64,000 nucleotides of DNA, from the NCBI GenBank assembly GCA_043228905.1, contig JBHGNT010000013.1:17546001-17610000 (forward strand), written 5' to 3'. The stretch is from Azolla caroliniana (taxonomy: Eukaryota; Polypodiophyta). Below, piece by piece: positions 31,792 through 41,355 of this stretch. Positions within the stretch are counted from its first letter, which is position 1, and every line of letters begins with the position of its first letter. The notes beneath the pieces are model-generated. The model was not told the DNA's origin and made no database searches. It saw nothing but the letters and a program-made list of their open reading frames with translations. The translations under genes were made by a program, and so were the position numbers.

Positions 31792-33356
31792 TTATCTAGG
31801 AAATGCATTGTAGCCTTGGGAACAAAGATAACCAACTATAATCCCGACAATCGCACCGGCAATGACTTGCAAAGGGGTGTGCCCAAGTATTTCTTTTAAC
31901 TTCTTCTCTCGAAGAGGATGGCCTTGGAATCGATCCTTCACTATCAAATTTAGCACCTACAACAAGGTTTTACAACAAAGTTAGAATGATTTGACACATG
32001 TCCAAGAACATATACATATACAATGGATGCAAGGCAAGAAGACAATAAAGCACACAAATAGAGCATCCATATTAACCATGATACAAATGTTGACAATTGT
32101 CTCTCCATAACACATGTTGGTGGTCCAAGCTCTATTGCAGGCATTTCACATTTGATCGAGCACTAAATGTGTCCATTTTGATATCTATTGAACCTTGTCT
32201 TCAAAAAGGCCTTGGGTCTAAAGTGACTTTGGACATTCAAATTAGGCCACAAACCACATGCATCTATTCATATCTTTATGGACCTCGTCTTCGAGAAACC
32301 TTGGGAATCAAGTGACATTTTACACTATTTATTGAACATTATTTACCTTGCATCATGACATGTATGAGTGTTCTTGTATTATGTATCAAAATCGCCTTAT
32401 AAACGACTTTCGATAATGAAGCATAACAGAGATTGAGCACTTGCAAAAGAAAATATCTTTATGGACCTCGTCTTCGAGAGAAACCTTGGGAATCAAGTGA
32501 CTTATAGTAGAATCTTACACTATTAATTGAACATTATCTCACCTTGCATCATGACATGTATGAGTGTTCTTGAATTATGTAACAAAATCGCCTTATAAAC
32601 AACATTTCGATAATCAAGCGTAGCAAAGATTGAGCTCTTTGCAAAATAAAAATGTCCTATTCATTATTGTTTAGTCTGAGTTATATTATGTTCAATCAAA
32701 GGCTTTCGAAAGAGATGTGGCGAATAACTAACCTGGGCTTGCATGCCTGCATGCCGTCTCACGCCGATGGCATCATACATAACAATGAGGGTGAAGCCAA
32801 GGCAAACCGGGAAGAGAGCATCTCCGATACCATGCAAAACCGCGACCGATGTCGTGAGAGCAACGCAAAGGGCCGAATGTGATGACGGCATACCCCCACA
32901 TCCAATAAGCATGCTCACATCCCATCTCCTCTCTACAAAGAAAGTGGTAAAAACCTTCATGACTTGTGAGAGAGACCATGCCATGAGACCAGCCATGAAG
33001 GTCGGGTTCGAACACAACGCGGCCACAAGCGGATTTATATGGTCTTTCGCCATACTTGTGGTAGTGCTTAACAATGCCAATGTTAGGCCAATCCCTCCTT
33101 GTTCTTTCAAAGAACTCAATGTGATGTGCCCATCATCAGATCTCAGCCACACCTCTTGGAACCCCTGTTTTAGGGCTAGAGCTTGTTTCTTCAGCATCAT
33201 CGACGATGACAAATTCCTTCGGGGCTTATTATGTGGAACCCTCGATGACAATGATGATGATGATGATGATGATGATGATACATCAATCTGAGGACGATGA
33301 TGAGAGATTGATAGTTCATTATAATTACCATGGAGGCTTGGATGTGATAGATCCAT
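31792..33356 (-). CDS. DUF212 / acid phosphatase-vanadium haloperoxidase-related protein, two exons (262 aa)
   Basis: CDS is complement(31792..31956, 32733..33356). The donor is CAG|GTTAGT, the acceptor TTGTTGTAG|GTGCT, in phase 0. Exon 1 has a Ser-rich N-terminus (residues ~27-36 poly-Ser), which may be a targeting or linker region. Then come NPLVAALCSNPTFMAGLMAW, VKVFTTFFVERRWDVS-like sequence, and the signature GCGGMPSSHSALCVALTTSV followed by IVMYDAIGVRRHAGMQAQ. Exon 2 supplies VLNLIVKDRFQGHPLREKKL, KEILGHTPLQVIAGAIVGII and a final hydrophobic segment. These are the conserved blocks of the DUF212 (YuiD-like) membrane family, related in fold to PAP2 phosphatases; the biochemical role in plants is unsettled. 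Several membrane helices are predicted by eye. The intron (776 bp) contains a 183-bp tandem duplication. Confidence 0.92.
32270..32645. repeat. Two-copy tandem duplication, ~183-bp unit, in the DUF212 intron
   Basis: ATATCTTTATGGACCTCGTC begins copies at 32270 and 32453. Both include TTGCATCATGACATGTATGA and AAAATCGCCTTATAAAC. Confidence 0.85.
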
Positions 33357-34045
33357 AGCAGAAGAGGTTTAGAAACAGATCTAGGTTAACCTTTTCCGGG
33401 GGGAAATGTGAAGACTTAATGTCATTTCGCAAATTAGAGTGATTGGGGAAAAACCCACAGGTCCAAATTACAGAATGTGCCCATTTAGTAGATCCCCTGT
33501 TGCAGAACACCCACGTAACCATTTGCACCAAAGAAGAAGAAGACAGAAAATAAGAGTAGAAAACCAAGAATATGCTTCAAACATACAATCTTTGAAGTCC
33601 TTGCTTTTAAAGGATATTCTTCAAGCATTTCCAAGCATATCCTCTAAGATCCAATTCACACTAGGTTGCGCATTTCCAAGGGTATATCGTATAAACACCA
33701 CTCGTTCGATCGTAAATCTCGCTTTTCAAAAGACTCTTACCGTCCACATTAGGCTGCGGAAAAAGGAAGAAGGCAATATCCTTTGTGTCAAGAGACCTGC
33801 TCAAGGATATATAATACATAAAGCGTGTCTTATTTTGTCTGGGAAGATCAAATCACAATAGGTGTTCAGCCTTGTCACTTTGTTCTTAGAGATCTTTCAA
33901 GTAGAAAATATATCAATTGATAGATGAACCAAATGATGACAATATCTTAAATGTCTTCACAAGAGAGACTAGAAATATGACCCGTGTAAAAAGGTATGGG
34001 AAATCATAGACAAAGTTCACCATTTTGAAGTCTTTCTATGGTGAA
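33357..34045. other. Upstream of the DUF212 gene, no separate gene
   Basis: A 140-codon plus-strand frame (33439-33861) is basic, lacks any motif and lies in the expected 5' region of the minus-strand DUF212 gene. I regard it as chance. Confidence 0.45.
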
Positions 34046-34353
34046 TGAGCATATCCATGATGAATCCACCATATGACTTGCAAGTGAACTTCAATTTCCT
34101 TCTGTTGTATCGATTTTGAGCATCTTCACCATTTTCTTTGAGTTCATAATAACAAGTACATTCTAGTTTGGAAGCAAACTTTATAATCATAGCATATATG
34201 TGAGCATATCCATGATGAATCCACCATATGATTTGCAAGTGAACTTCAATTTCCTTCTTTTGTATCGATTTTGAGCATCTTCACCATTTTCTTTGAGTTC
34301 ATAATAACAAGTACATTCTAGTTTGGAAGCAAACTTTATAATCATAGCATATG
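34046..34353. repeat. Two-copy tandem duplication, 155-bp unit
   Basis: TGAGCATATCCATGATGAAT begins copies at 34046 and 34201. The copies are nearly identical (for example CTTCTG versus CTTCTT), which suggests a recent event. Confidence 0.92.
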
Positions 34354-35246
34354 TGTGATGGCACATACGCTACATAACTACTAAAGCTACACATCATTGG
34401 TCATTTGGTTGAATGAATCTAATAATCTAGATGGCTTGAAAACAGATGACATGGAGACTATGATTGAAGGTCATACTACACTACAGGAAATGGTCATGTG
34501 GTCAACCACATATCCTCTATGAGTCAGGATAGCTATGGCACATTGACTGTTGAATATTGGTCCTATTGACAAAACCATTGACCCAATTTATTATGTTGCA
34601 GAGAAAATGATCAACATACCCTCTGTGAAAAAAATGGGCTTTTCTGATTAAAGGATGTTGAATTCTGAAACACTAAATGAGCTATTGAAATTGACTTAAG
34701 GAGTAAGATAGGAAAAACCTATTGGTTGAGAGGAGGCCAAAAGACTCTGCATTTTGATCAATCCAAGCTCACAGTGATCACAAGGGTACGAGTTACTAAT
34801 ACAATTATTGTAAACCCATCTATGATTAGGTAGATGCACTCTAGAAACTTACTCAAATTGCTAAGAAGATGCTAGCACAGAAGAATTGAGATTTCCCCAA
34901 TTATTATTGAAATTCTCCTAAGCTAAAATTAACCATGTTTAGGACATGGTCCGTAACTAAAAACCATAATTCTCAATCATCACCATTAAAAGAAAATTCA
35001 TCCTCGTATACCATCTTAAACAGCCTAGTAATAACCATCAATCCATGTTTACAACATCATTTGTCCATAACATCATTTGTCCATAACCTTCAATATGACA
35101 ACCGATAAGTCTTATTCAATAATCCGAAGTTAACCATATCATGTTTACAACACACATTGTCCATAGGAATGGAAAATATAATATATACATTAAGTGAGGA
35201 ATTCATACAAATGTTTCTCCATAAGACTTTTTCCCAGACAAACAAT
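34354..35246. other. Spacer downstream of the DUF538 gene
   Basis: No recognisable coding or repeat structure apart from a short doublet (CATCATTTGTCCATAAC twice near 35060). Confidence 0.4.
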
Positions 35247-35720
35247 TCATTGTTGGGAATGTCCCTTACCACTTCCTACACACATGGGATTGTCAACGAA
35301 ATTCTCTGCAGGAAAGCTTGCTGAGAAAGGGCCAACTTGGAAAACTAGATCGTCTCCGTTGACTGTGATGGCATCGATGTTCCACCAAACATAGAAGATA
35401 TGAACCGAAATGCCACTGAGGTTTCGAAGCTTGCCTGATGAGACAGAACCGGAGATTCGAGGGGCATATTGAACTTCATAGCTACCAGGTATCGTGAATC
35501 TACATGTCCTTTCGAGGTGAAGCTCAAAGGCTCCATTATCATCCAAAGCATAATTTTCTCCCGAATTCTCGACGGTTCGAGGCAACAGGCCATCAGGAAA
35601 GCCATAGCTTGTGAGTATTTCATATGCTGTTTTCTCTTCTGCTACAGCGGTTGAGAGAGAGAATATAGTGGCAATGAGAGCCAATCGGAGGAGAGGGATG
35701 GACAGGACCGTCTTTTTCAT
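35247..35720 (-). CDS. DUF538 family secreted protein (157 aa)
   Basis: A complete single-exon frame. Residues 1-27 (MKKTVLSIPLLRLALIATIF, SLSTAVA) form a signal peptide. The mature part has TAYEILTSYGFPDGLLPRTV, FELHLERTCRF, YEVQYAPRISGSVSSGKLRN and then GISVHIFYVWWNIDAI, the blocks that define the plant DUF538 family (the 'YGFPxGLLP' motif and beta-strand repeats). The family has a lipocalin/BPI-like fold and is widespread in land plants; its biochemical role is unclear. The length is typical. A 5'UTR intron is likely: donor CTACAG|GTTCG at 36574/36573, acceptor near 35734 (CCCAATAG). The leader region is rich in AACCCTAA motifs and GA tracts. Confidence 0.93.
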   Translation of the reverse strand: MKKTVLSIPLLRLALIATIFSLSTAVAEEKTAYEILTSYGFPDGLLPRTVENSGENYALDDNGAFELHLERTCRFTIPGSYEVQYAPRISGSVSSGKLRNLSGISVHIFYVWWNIDAITVNGDDLVFQVGPFSASFPAENFVDNPMCVGSGKGHSQQ

Positions 35721-37081
35721 GGTTACCGAGCTATTGGGAGCACTTTATGATCGGGTTCAGACTGAAAAAATTTACCAAAAATCATATGGGAAACGAACAG
35801 TCAATCGAAACAAAAAAGAAGTGTTATTGACATACAACACAGAACAAACCCTAAACCCTCGAATTTAGGACAACCTAATTGGTTATGAAAAAGAAGACCC
35901 AAAAAGAATATGAATCCATGTGAACTATAATAGTCCCCAAAAGCAGTGCAGCTCTTGCCATGCAGAGACCCTATGTTTATTTCAGAACCCTAATTTGCAA
36001 AACCCTAAAACCGTGAAATTTTGGAAACAGCAGATGCCCTAATTTCCAAGAACCTGAATTCTGAATTTTGAAAACACGAGAGATAATAATCAACAGAAGA
36101 AGAAGAAAGTTTCAAAAAACCTTAAATCCTAAATGACAGAAGAATATCTAAAATCCTGAATATTTTCTTGAATCAGAAGAAACCCTAAATTTTTCAAAAC
36201 CCTAAATCACCAGCTTCTAGAAGGAGAGAAAAAAAACCTAAACCGTGGGCTTTTATGAATATCATAAACTTAATTGACACAGAAATGGGAAACACGGAAC
36301 CCTGATGTTTTTGAAATAGCAGAAGCCTTAATATACAGAGAAAGGGAAGCTCTAAACCCAATTTTATTTTTTTATGGACAGCAATTTCATCGAAAGCCAA
36401 AACTCTGAATGTCTAACATTAATAAGCTCAAGCCCTAATTCGTAACTAAAGGAAAAATCCTTAAAACCCAACGTTGTTTTTTTTTTTTTTTTTTTTGGGC
36501 TGAAAAACAAATCACGTTTAAAAAAAAAAACAAAGAACCCTAATTTGCAAAGAAAGAGAGGGAGGGAACGAACCTGTAGTGGAGCGAAAGAGAGATCGCT
36601 TCCAGATCTCACAGAAGCAACTGATATATTGTCGTCGAGAGAAGAAAAAGAAACCCTCCCCAAAAAAAAAGAAAAACAAATAAATCGAGAGAGAGAAAGA
36701 AAAGGTGGAGCTTTTTCCGAAAGGCTTCGAGGTTGGTCTTACAGAGAAGGAGAGGGGCGGTCTTGATATGGATCTGTGGAGAGCCAGGGAGAAACCCTAA
36801 AAAGAAGAAGAAGAAGAAGAAGAAGAGGAAAGGGGATTATGCAGAACAGAAATTATGGTCATCGATGATGATGAATGATGAATGATGATGGAGGAGGAGG
36901 AGTAAGAGTTGAAGTCTTGGAGGGGCTACTTTTGTAATAAATTCACAAAACAAAATTCCGCACCCGGCTACCCTCAAGTTTTCGATATTTTTATCTCCCC
37001 ATGCCCTTATTGTTGCTCGGAGAGAAAGAAAGATATATTAACGTCTTCTAAGGCCAAAATTGAGAGAGCGAGAGAGAGAGA
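35721..37081 (-). promoter_or_regulatory. 5' leader/promoter region of the DUF538 gene with telo-box-like motifs
   Basis: CCCTAA/CCCTAAA motifs recur at about 35849, 35986, 36003, 36180, 36198, 36430, 36536 and 36794 (plus-strand reading). Plant telo-boxes (AAACCCTA) are known near transcription starts of many housekeeping genes. Poly-A/T and GA tracts (about 36478-36498, 36660-36700) and an (AAG)n run at 36801-36830 are also present. The transcript start cannot be fixed by eye. Confidence 0.4.
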
Positions 37082-37158
37082 GATGGATGTAGCTGGTAAG
37101 GTTGTCCAATGGAGACCAGGAGGTCATGGGTTCAACCCCTACATTCCATAGTGGTATC
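37082..37158 (+). mobile_element. tRNA-derived SINE head, copy 1
   Basis: GATGGATGTAGCTGGTAAGG...GGTTCAACCCCTACATTCCA. The box A region has lost CAGTT compared with copy 2. Box B (GGTTCAACCCC) is kept. It is preceded directly by (GA)n. Confidence 0.7.
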
Positions 37159-37226
37159 TAGTAAAAATGAGAGATATATATGAAGTATCTAATAGACGAG
37201 TGAGTAAAATTGACAGAGAGAGAGAG

Positions 37227-37310
37227 ATGGACGTAGCTCAGTTGGTAAGGTTGTCCAATGGAGACCAGGAGGTCATGGGTTCAAACCCTACATTCCACGG
37301 TGGTATCTAG
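37227..37310 (+). mobile_element. tRNA-derived SINE head, copy 2 (best conserved)
   Basis: GGACGTAGCTCAGTTGG carries a Pol III box A and GGTTCAAACCC a box B about 35 bp apart, as in a tRNA. Acceptor-like ends (GGACGTA / TACATTCC) are only partly complementary, so this is a SINE head and not a tRNA gene. It sits about 145 bp after copy 1 and is again preceded by (GA)n. Confidence 0.75.
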
Positions 37311-37340
37311 TGAATTATCTAAGAGATATCTAATAAATAG

Positions 37341-37618
37341 GTGAGTAAAATTGGGTTCAGAGAGACATAGAGGGCCCAGATGAATTAAGAGACTTCTAAT
37401 AGAAGTATCTAATAGATAGGTGAGTAAAATTGGGTTCAGAGAGACAGAGAGGGCCCAGATGAATTAAGAAACTTCTAATAGAAGTATCTAATAGATAGGT
37501 GAGTAAAATTGGGTTCAGAGAGACAGAGAGAGAGCCCAGATGAATTAAGAGACTTCTAATAGAAGTATCTAATAGAGAGGTGAGTAAAATTGGGTTCAGA
37601 GAGAGGGAGCCCAAATGG
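37341..37618. repeat. 79-bp minisatellite, four units, in the SINE tail
   Basis: GTGAGTAAAATTGGGTTCAG starts units at 37341, 37420, 37499 and 37580 (offsets 79, 79, 81). Each continues GAGAGACAGAGAGGGCCCAG and AATTAAGAGACTTCTAATAG. The same GTGAGTAAAATTG joins the SINE heads just upstream. Confidence 0.92.
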
Positions 37619-37626
37619 ATGTAGCT

Positions 37627-37965
37627 CGGATGCCTTATTTTTGAGTTCTTGAGGTATTGGGGGCTATGGTTCAATTGGAATATACGGAATGCCTTCACTT
37701 TCAATTCGCAAGTTGGGGTGAGAAAATATGGACTTCGCAAGTTAAAAGAACTTCTTTTGTGGCAATTGGCAATGCTATACGAAATCTCAAGCATGAAGAG
37801 AGAGAACTCTACAAGGTCACATATCATCATATTCACCATTTGAAATGGTACGTTGGGTGGCATTGAGTTTGGAGTCGTAGTGTATTTAGATCCCTAGATA
37901 GAAAGGTTCTATACTTTGTAGTAAGTAAGTCATAGTGGTGTTTTTTCTTTCATAATGAAAGCCAT
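37627..37965 (+). repeat. Dispersed repeat, copy 1
   Basis: TTTTTGAGTTCTTGAGGTAT...TTTCATAATGAAAGCCATT. Related to 38425-38560 and to 39196-39490. The shared blocks include CACTTTCAATTCGCAAGTTG/CACTTCTAATTTGCAAGTTG and GTGGTGTTTTTTCTTTCATA. Its nature is unknown; no transposase motif is seen. Confidence 0.7.
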
Positions 37966-37974
37966 TATTTACGG

Positions 37975-37994
37975 AGAGAGAGAGAGAGAGAGAG

Positions 37995-38025
<31 letters not shown>

Positions 38026-38045
38026 CTCTCTCTCTCTCTCTTTCT
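37975..38045. repeat. (GA)n(CA)n(CT)n compound microsatellite
   Basis: About 11 GA, 14 CA and then 8 CT units in direct succession. Confidence 0.95.
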
Positions 38046-38187
38046 ATCACACAGTCTCTCTGTCTAAATACATACGAACTCAATCCCACCCTACACACCA
38101 ATTTAAACGACGAATATGATTACACGTCACCTTCCACAATTGGCTCTCTTCATGGTTGAGATTATGCGACTTCTCCAACATTGTTAG

Positions 38188-38256
38188 TCGAGAGAGAGAG
38201 AGAGAGAGAGAGATTGTGAGATAGGAGGTCATGGGTTCAACCCCTACATTCCACAT
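38188..38256 (+). mobile_element. (GA)n plus 3' half of a SINE head, copy 3
   Basis: A GA run (38190-38213) is followed by ATAGGAGGTCATGGGTTCAA CCCCTACATTCCAC, the box B half of the SINE head. Box A is missing. Confidence 0.65.
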
Positions 38257-38424
38257 GATATAGCGCTAGTAACGTAACTACTAGTACTTACCACTAAGGT
38301 AAGCGAATTGCAATAAGAAAAAAATAGACATATAATAAAGAGAGACAAAAGAAGAAGAAAGAACGAGACATCATTAAGTTCTTTTGGGGCCAAATTTTGC
38401 CCATGAGAGAGAGAGAGAGAGATT

Positions 38425-38560
38425 GGATTCCTATTTTTGAGATATTGGGGATTGCGTCATAATTGGGGTTTGCCTTACGACTTTGTATTTCGATGGTAAA
38501 CATGGAGTGAAAGCATATCTACGAAAGTTGAAGGGAGTACTAATGTGGCAATTATCTTTA
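38425..38560 (+). repeat. Dispersed repeat, copy 2 (most diverged)
   Basis: TTTTTGAGATATTGGGGATT...AATGTGGCAATTATC aligns with the first ~130 bp of the repeat at 37627. It is again preceded by a (GA)n ATTGGAT junction. Confidence 0.55.
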
Positions 38561-38906
38561 TTGGAGAAAGTGGAAATTCTTTCCTTAGTGGAGTGTTCGT
38601 CTTGCCAGTTGGCAATTTAACATGTTCCACTACCCATGTAGAGTAGTTAGTGGATGACCATACTCCATTCTAACACCCGTTGTAAGTAGTGTTTTTCACA
38701 CACATTTATTAATATAATTGTATGTTTTCACCAAAGAGAGAGAGAGAGATTGGATACGTCTAGGATCGATTAACTCATGTCCAATTGTTATTCACATTGA
38801 ACCTTTCTCCACTTTGATCTTCAAAGTTCTTCAAAGAGTGAAACTAAGACTACGACAAAGAAAAACATATACAAAGACATAGAAATAGGGCTTCATTCGA
38901 CCGCTC

Positions 38907-39174
38907 TCCATATGTGCAAATAAAAAACCTTATTCAATGAACATAGTCGTACTCCGGTCAAAGACTTCCATGTTAAATTGATACACCTCTAGACCACGCT
39001 AGCCAATTGGGCATAAAAAGAAATCGATTTCAACTATGTTCCATATGTGCCAAAAAAGAAACCCTATTCAATGAAGATAGTCGTACTTCGGTCGAAGACT
39101 TCCACGCTAAATCAATACACCTCCGGACTATTCTAGCCAATCGAGCATAAAAAGAAATCGATTTCAGTTATGTT
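38907..39174. repeat. Two-copy tandem duplication, ~134-bp unit
   Basis: TCCATATGTGC begins copies at 38907 and 39040. Both contain AGTCGTACTCCGGTC or AGTCGTACTTCGGTC and GCATAAAAAGAAATCGATTT. Confidence 0.9.
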
Positions 39175-39195
39175 CCAACGCCAACGAAAAAAAGT

Positions 39196-39490
39196 TTTTT
39201 GAGTTCTCAAGGTATTAGGGGAAGGCCTTCACTTCTAATTTGCAAGTTGGGGCGAGGAAATATGTTAAGTTAAAAATGACTTCTTTTTGGACAATTGCCA
39301 ATGCTAGAGAAGTCGCAAAATCTCAACCATGAAGAGAGCCAACTATGGAAGGTGACATGTCATCATATCCGGCATTGGAATTGGTGTGTAGGGTGGGATT
39401 GCGTTCATATGTATTTAGATCCCCAAAAGTTCTAAACTTGGTAAGCTACTCGTGGTGGTGTTTTCTTTCATAACGAAAGGCATTTGTTAT
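39196..39490 (+). repeat. Dispersed repeat, copy 3
   Basis: TTTTTTGAGTTCTCAAGGTA...TTTCATAACGAAAGGCATT. Full-length match to 37627-37965 with indels. Confidence 0.7.
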
Positions 39491-41355
39491 GAAAAAAAGA
39501 AGAGTTTGAGAGTCTTGCGGATGAGAGGGTAGGGGATGATATTTCGTAATAGATGAGGATTGTTGCTATGATAACCAAGGGCATTTTGGAGGGTAAGCAA
39601 AATGTGTGCTTCAATGGTGAAATAAAGAAATTTGTGGGGGTATTGCAAAGTTTTCTTTTGTTATTTTCAATGTTGTTCATAATTCCTAATGGGAGATAGT
39701 AGTGCTTTCAATTTTTTGTTCAAGCACATCATCTCTTCTTTTTATTTACTAGTTCCGAGCTACTCTCTATGAACTTATTTATTAATTTGAATTCTAATCA
39801 ACACCTCGCATTCCTCACTAAATGTATTGTCTTCATTACATTTGTTTAAGCTAGTTTTCACACTTTCTTAGTTCTTCTGTGTAGCACTTGATGTTGCATA
39901 TCCAACGTTGCAGATTGACACTCTCGACATACAATAGCAATCAAGCAAATCATGAGCCACATCCATTATTTTTATCTTCAACCCACAATCATTATAACGT
40001 ACCCGTTTAGTCTTTATCATGTTGACTTTCATATCATACAATCTTGAAGTCAAACCATTTTTGTGTCCCCATGTGGTTGACTCGTACTACAAATGATATT
40101 GGAATCCAACCACCTTATGCCTAAGATTGCATTTTCAACTCATTTTTGTAGACTTGCATTCTCGTATTAATGTGAAATCTAACATCATCCCTTGTTTATC
40201 TTAGGGCTCACGTCTTTTGCACCTATTCAACCCTTGTTTTTTTTATACAAATTTGATTGATTTAGAATGATCAACTTCTCAAAGTATCAACCCCCCATGG
40301 AACTCAGTATTGTTAATGTGAAGAATCACTTACAACCACAATATGAATGTTTCTTGTGATGTCATAACACTAGACCCATCAAATTAAGCATGGACCCACG
40401 ATCTTAAGATTATAAAATGTGCTTTGGCATTGCAACAATACACACCTTAGCACTTCCATGTTTGCCATTAAGAAAGGACAAAACATGCTTATACATATGT
40501 GAAACTAAGAAACTACAGTTCTTTATCTTTGACTCTTGAGTATAGTATTATATGCTAGGCCACATGAAAAGTATGATCCGTCACATAAACATTATCTCGA
40601 AAAGATTTAGATGTGAGAGTACAAAGGTTCATTTACAATAAATGAGAGGCAAGCTAAGCTAGTTACAAGATTTGAACACTAATCATTCTCTAATGAAAAA
40701 TGATCATGCTTCGATTACTCAAATTAGAAGCTTGAATGATCATTAAGTGATAATATATGGCAACCCATCACCAATTAGAGTTAAGCTACATGTATAATTG
40801 ACACATTAATATAACAACTAGAGACCAAATATTTTGAATTGATACTAGGATAACTAAGTCTTTCTTGAATTATGCCTTAAAATAACACAAACGCATTGGT
40901 AAAGCTCAATGAAAAGCGAGAGGTATTTTCTATTTGTTGCTTTGCAATATGGTCTTTGAAAAACACAAAGGGCCATTGCGATAGATATAAAAAATGATCT
41001 TCAGCATTGTGCATTACGTTTCTCAATGCTTTATGAAGATAAAAAATTATTATAATCAGGTGGCGCGGGGAAGAAAGCTCCACAATTTAGTCTTTCGTCT
41101 ACTTATTTTCCCGAAGCACGTAGAGAACCCCAGAAGGGACCATCCCCATACAAATACATACATACATATATACATATGTATAGCTATAAAATCTGGTCTT
41201 ATGTTGGTGGGTACAAGAAGGGCATTTAATGAGAAAAGCAAAAACTCAGGGGGGTATTGTTTGGAATAAAGGAAAACAGTAATCCCCTCCCCCTCCCTAT
41301 GTTTTGATTAAAAGAAAACTTTGTGTTTTCTATCTATCTGTCTGCTTCTGCTTCC
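39491..41355. other. Intergenic, no gene recognised
   Basis: AT-rich with short frames. The promoter and leader of the methyltransferase gene probably occupy the last few hundred bases. Confidence 0.45.

Noticed and set aside
33439-33861. 140-codon plus-strand frame upstream of the DUF212 gene
   Set aside because: No motif, basic low-complexity composition, and antisense to the expected 5' region of a well-supported gene.
37227-37310. A second tRNA gene
   Set aside because: Box A and box B are present but the acceptor and anticodon stems do not pair properly, and related copies lie nearby, so it is a SINE head.
37396-37863. 155-codon minus frame with repeated IHLGSLSLNPILLT
   Set aside because: Produced by the 79-bp minisatellite and the dispersed repeat; no independent coding evidence.
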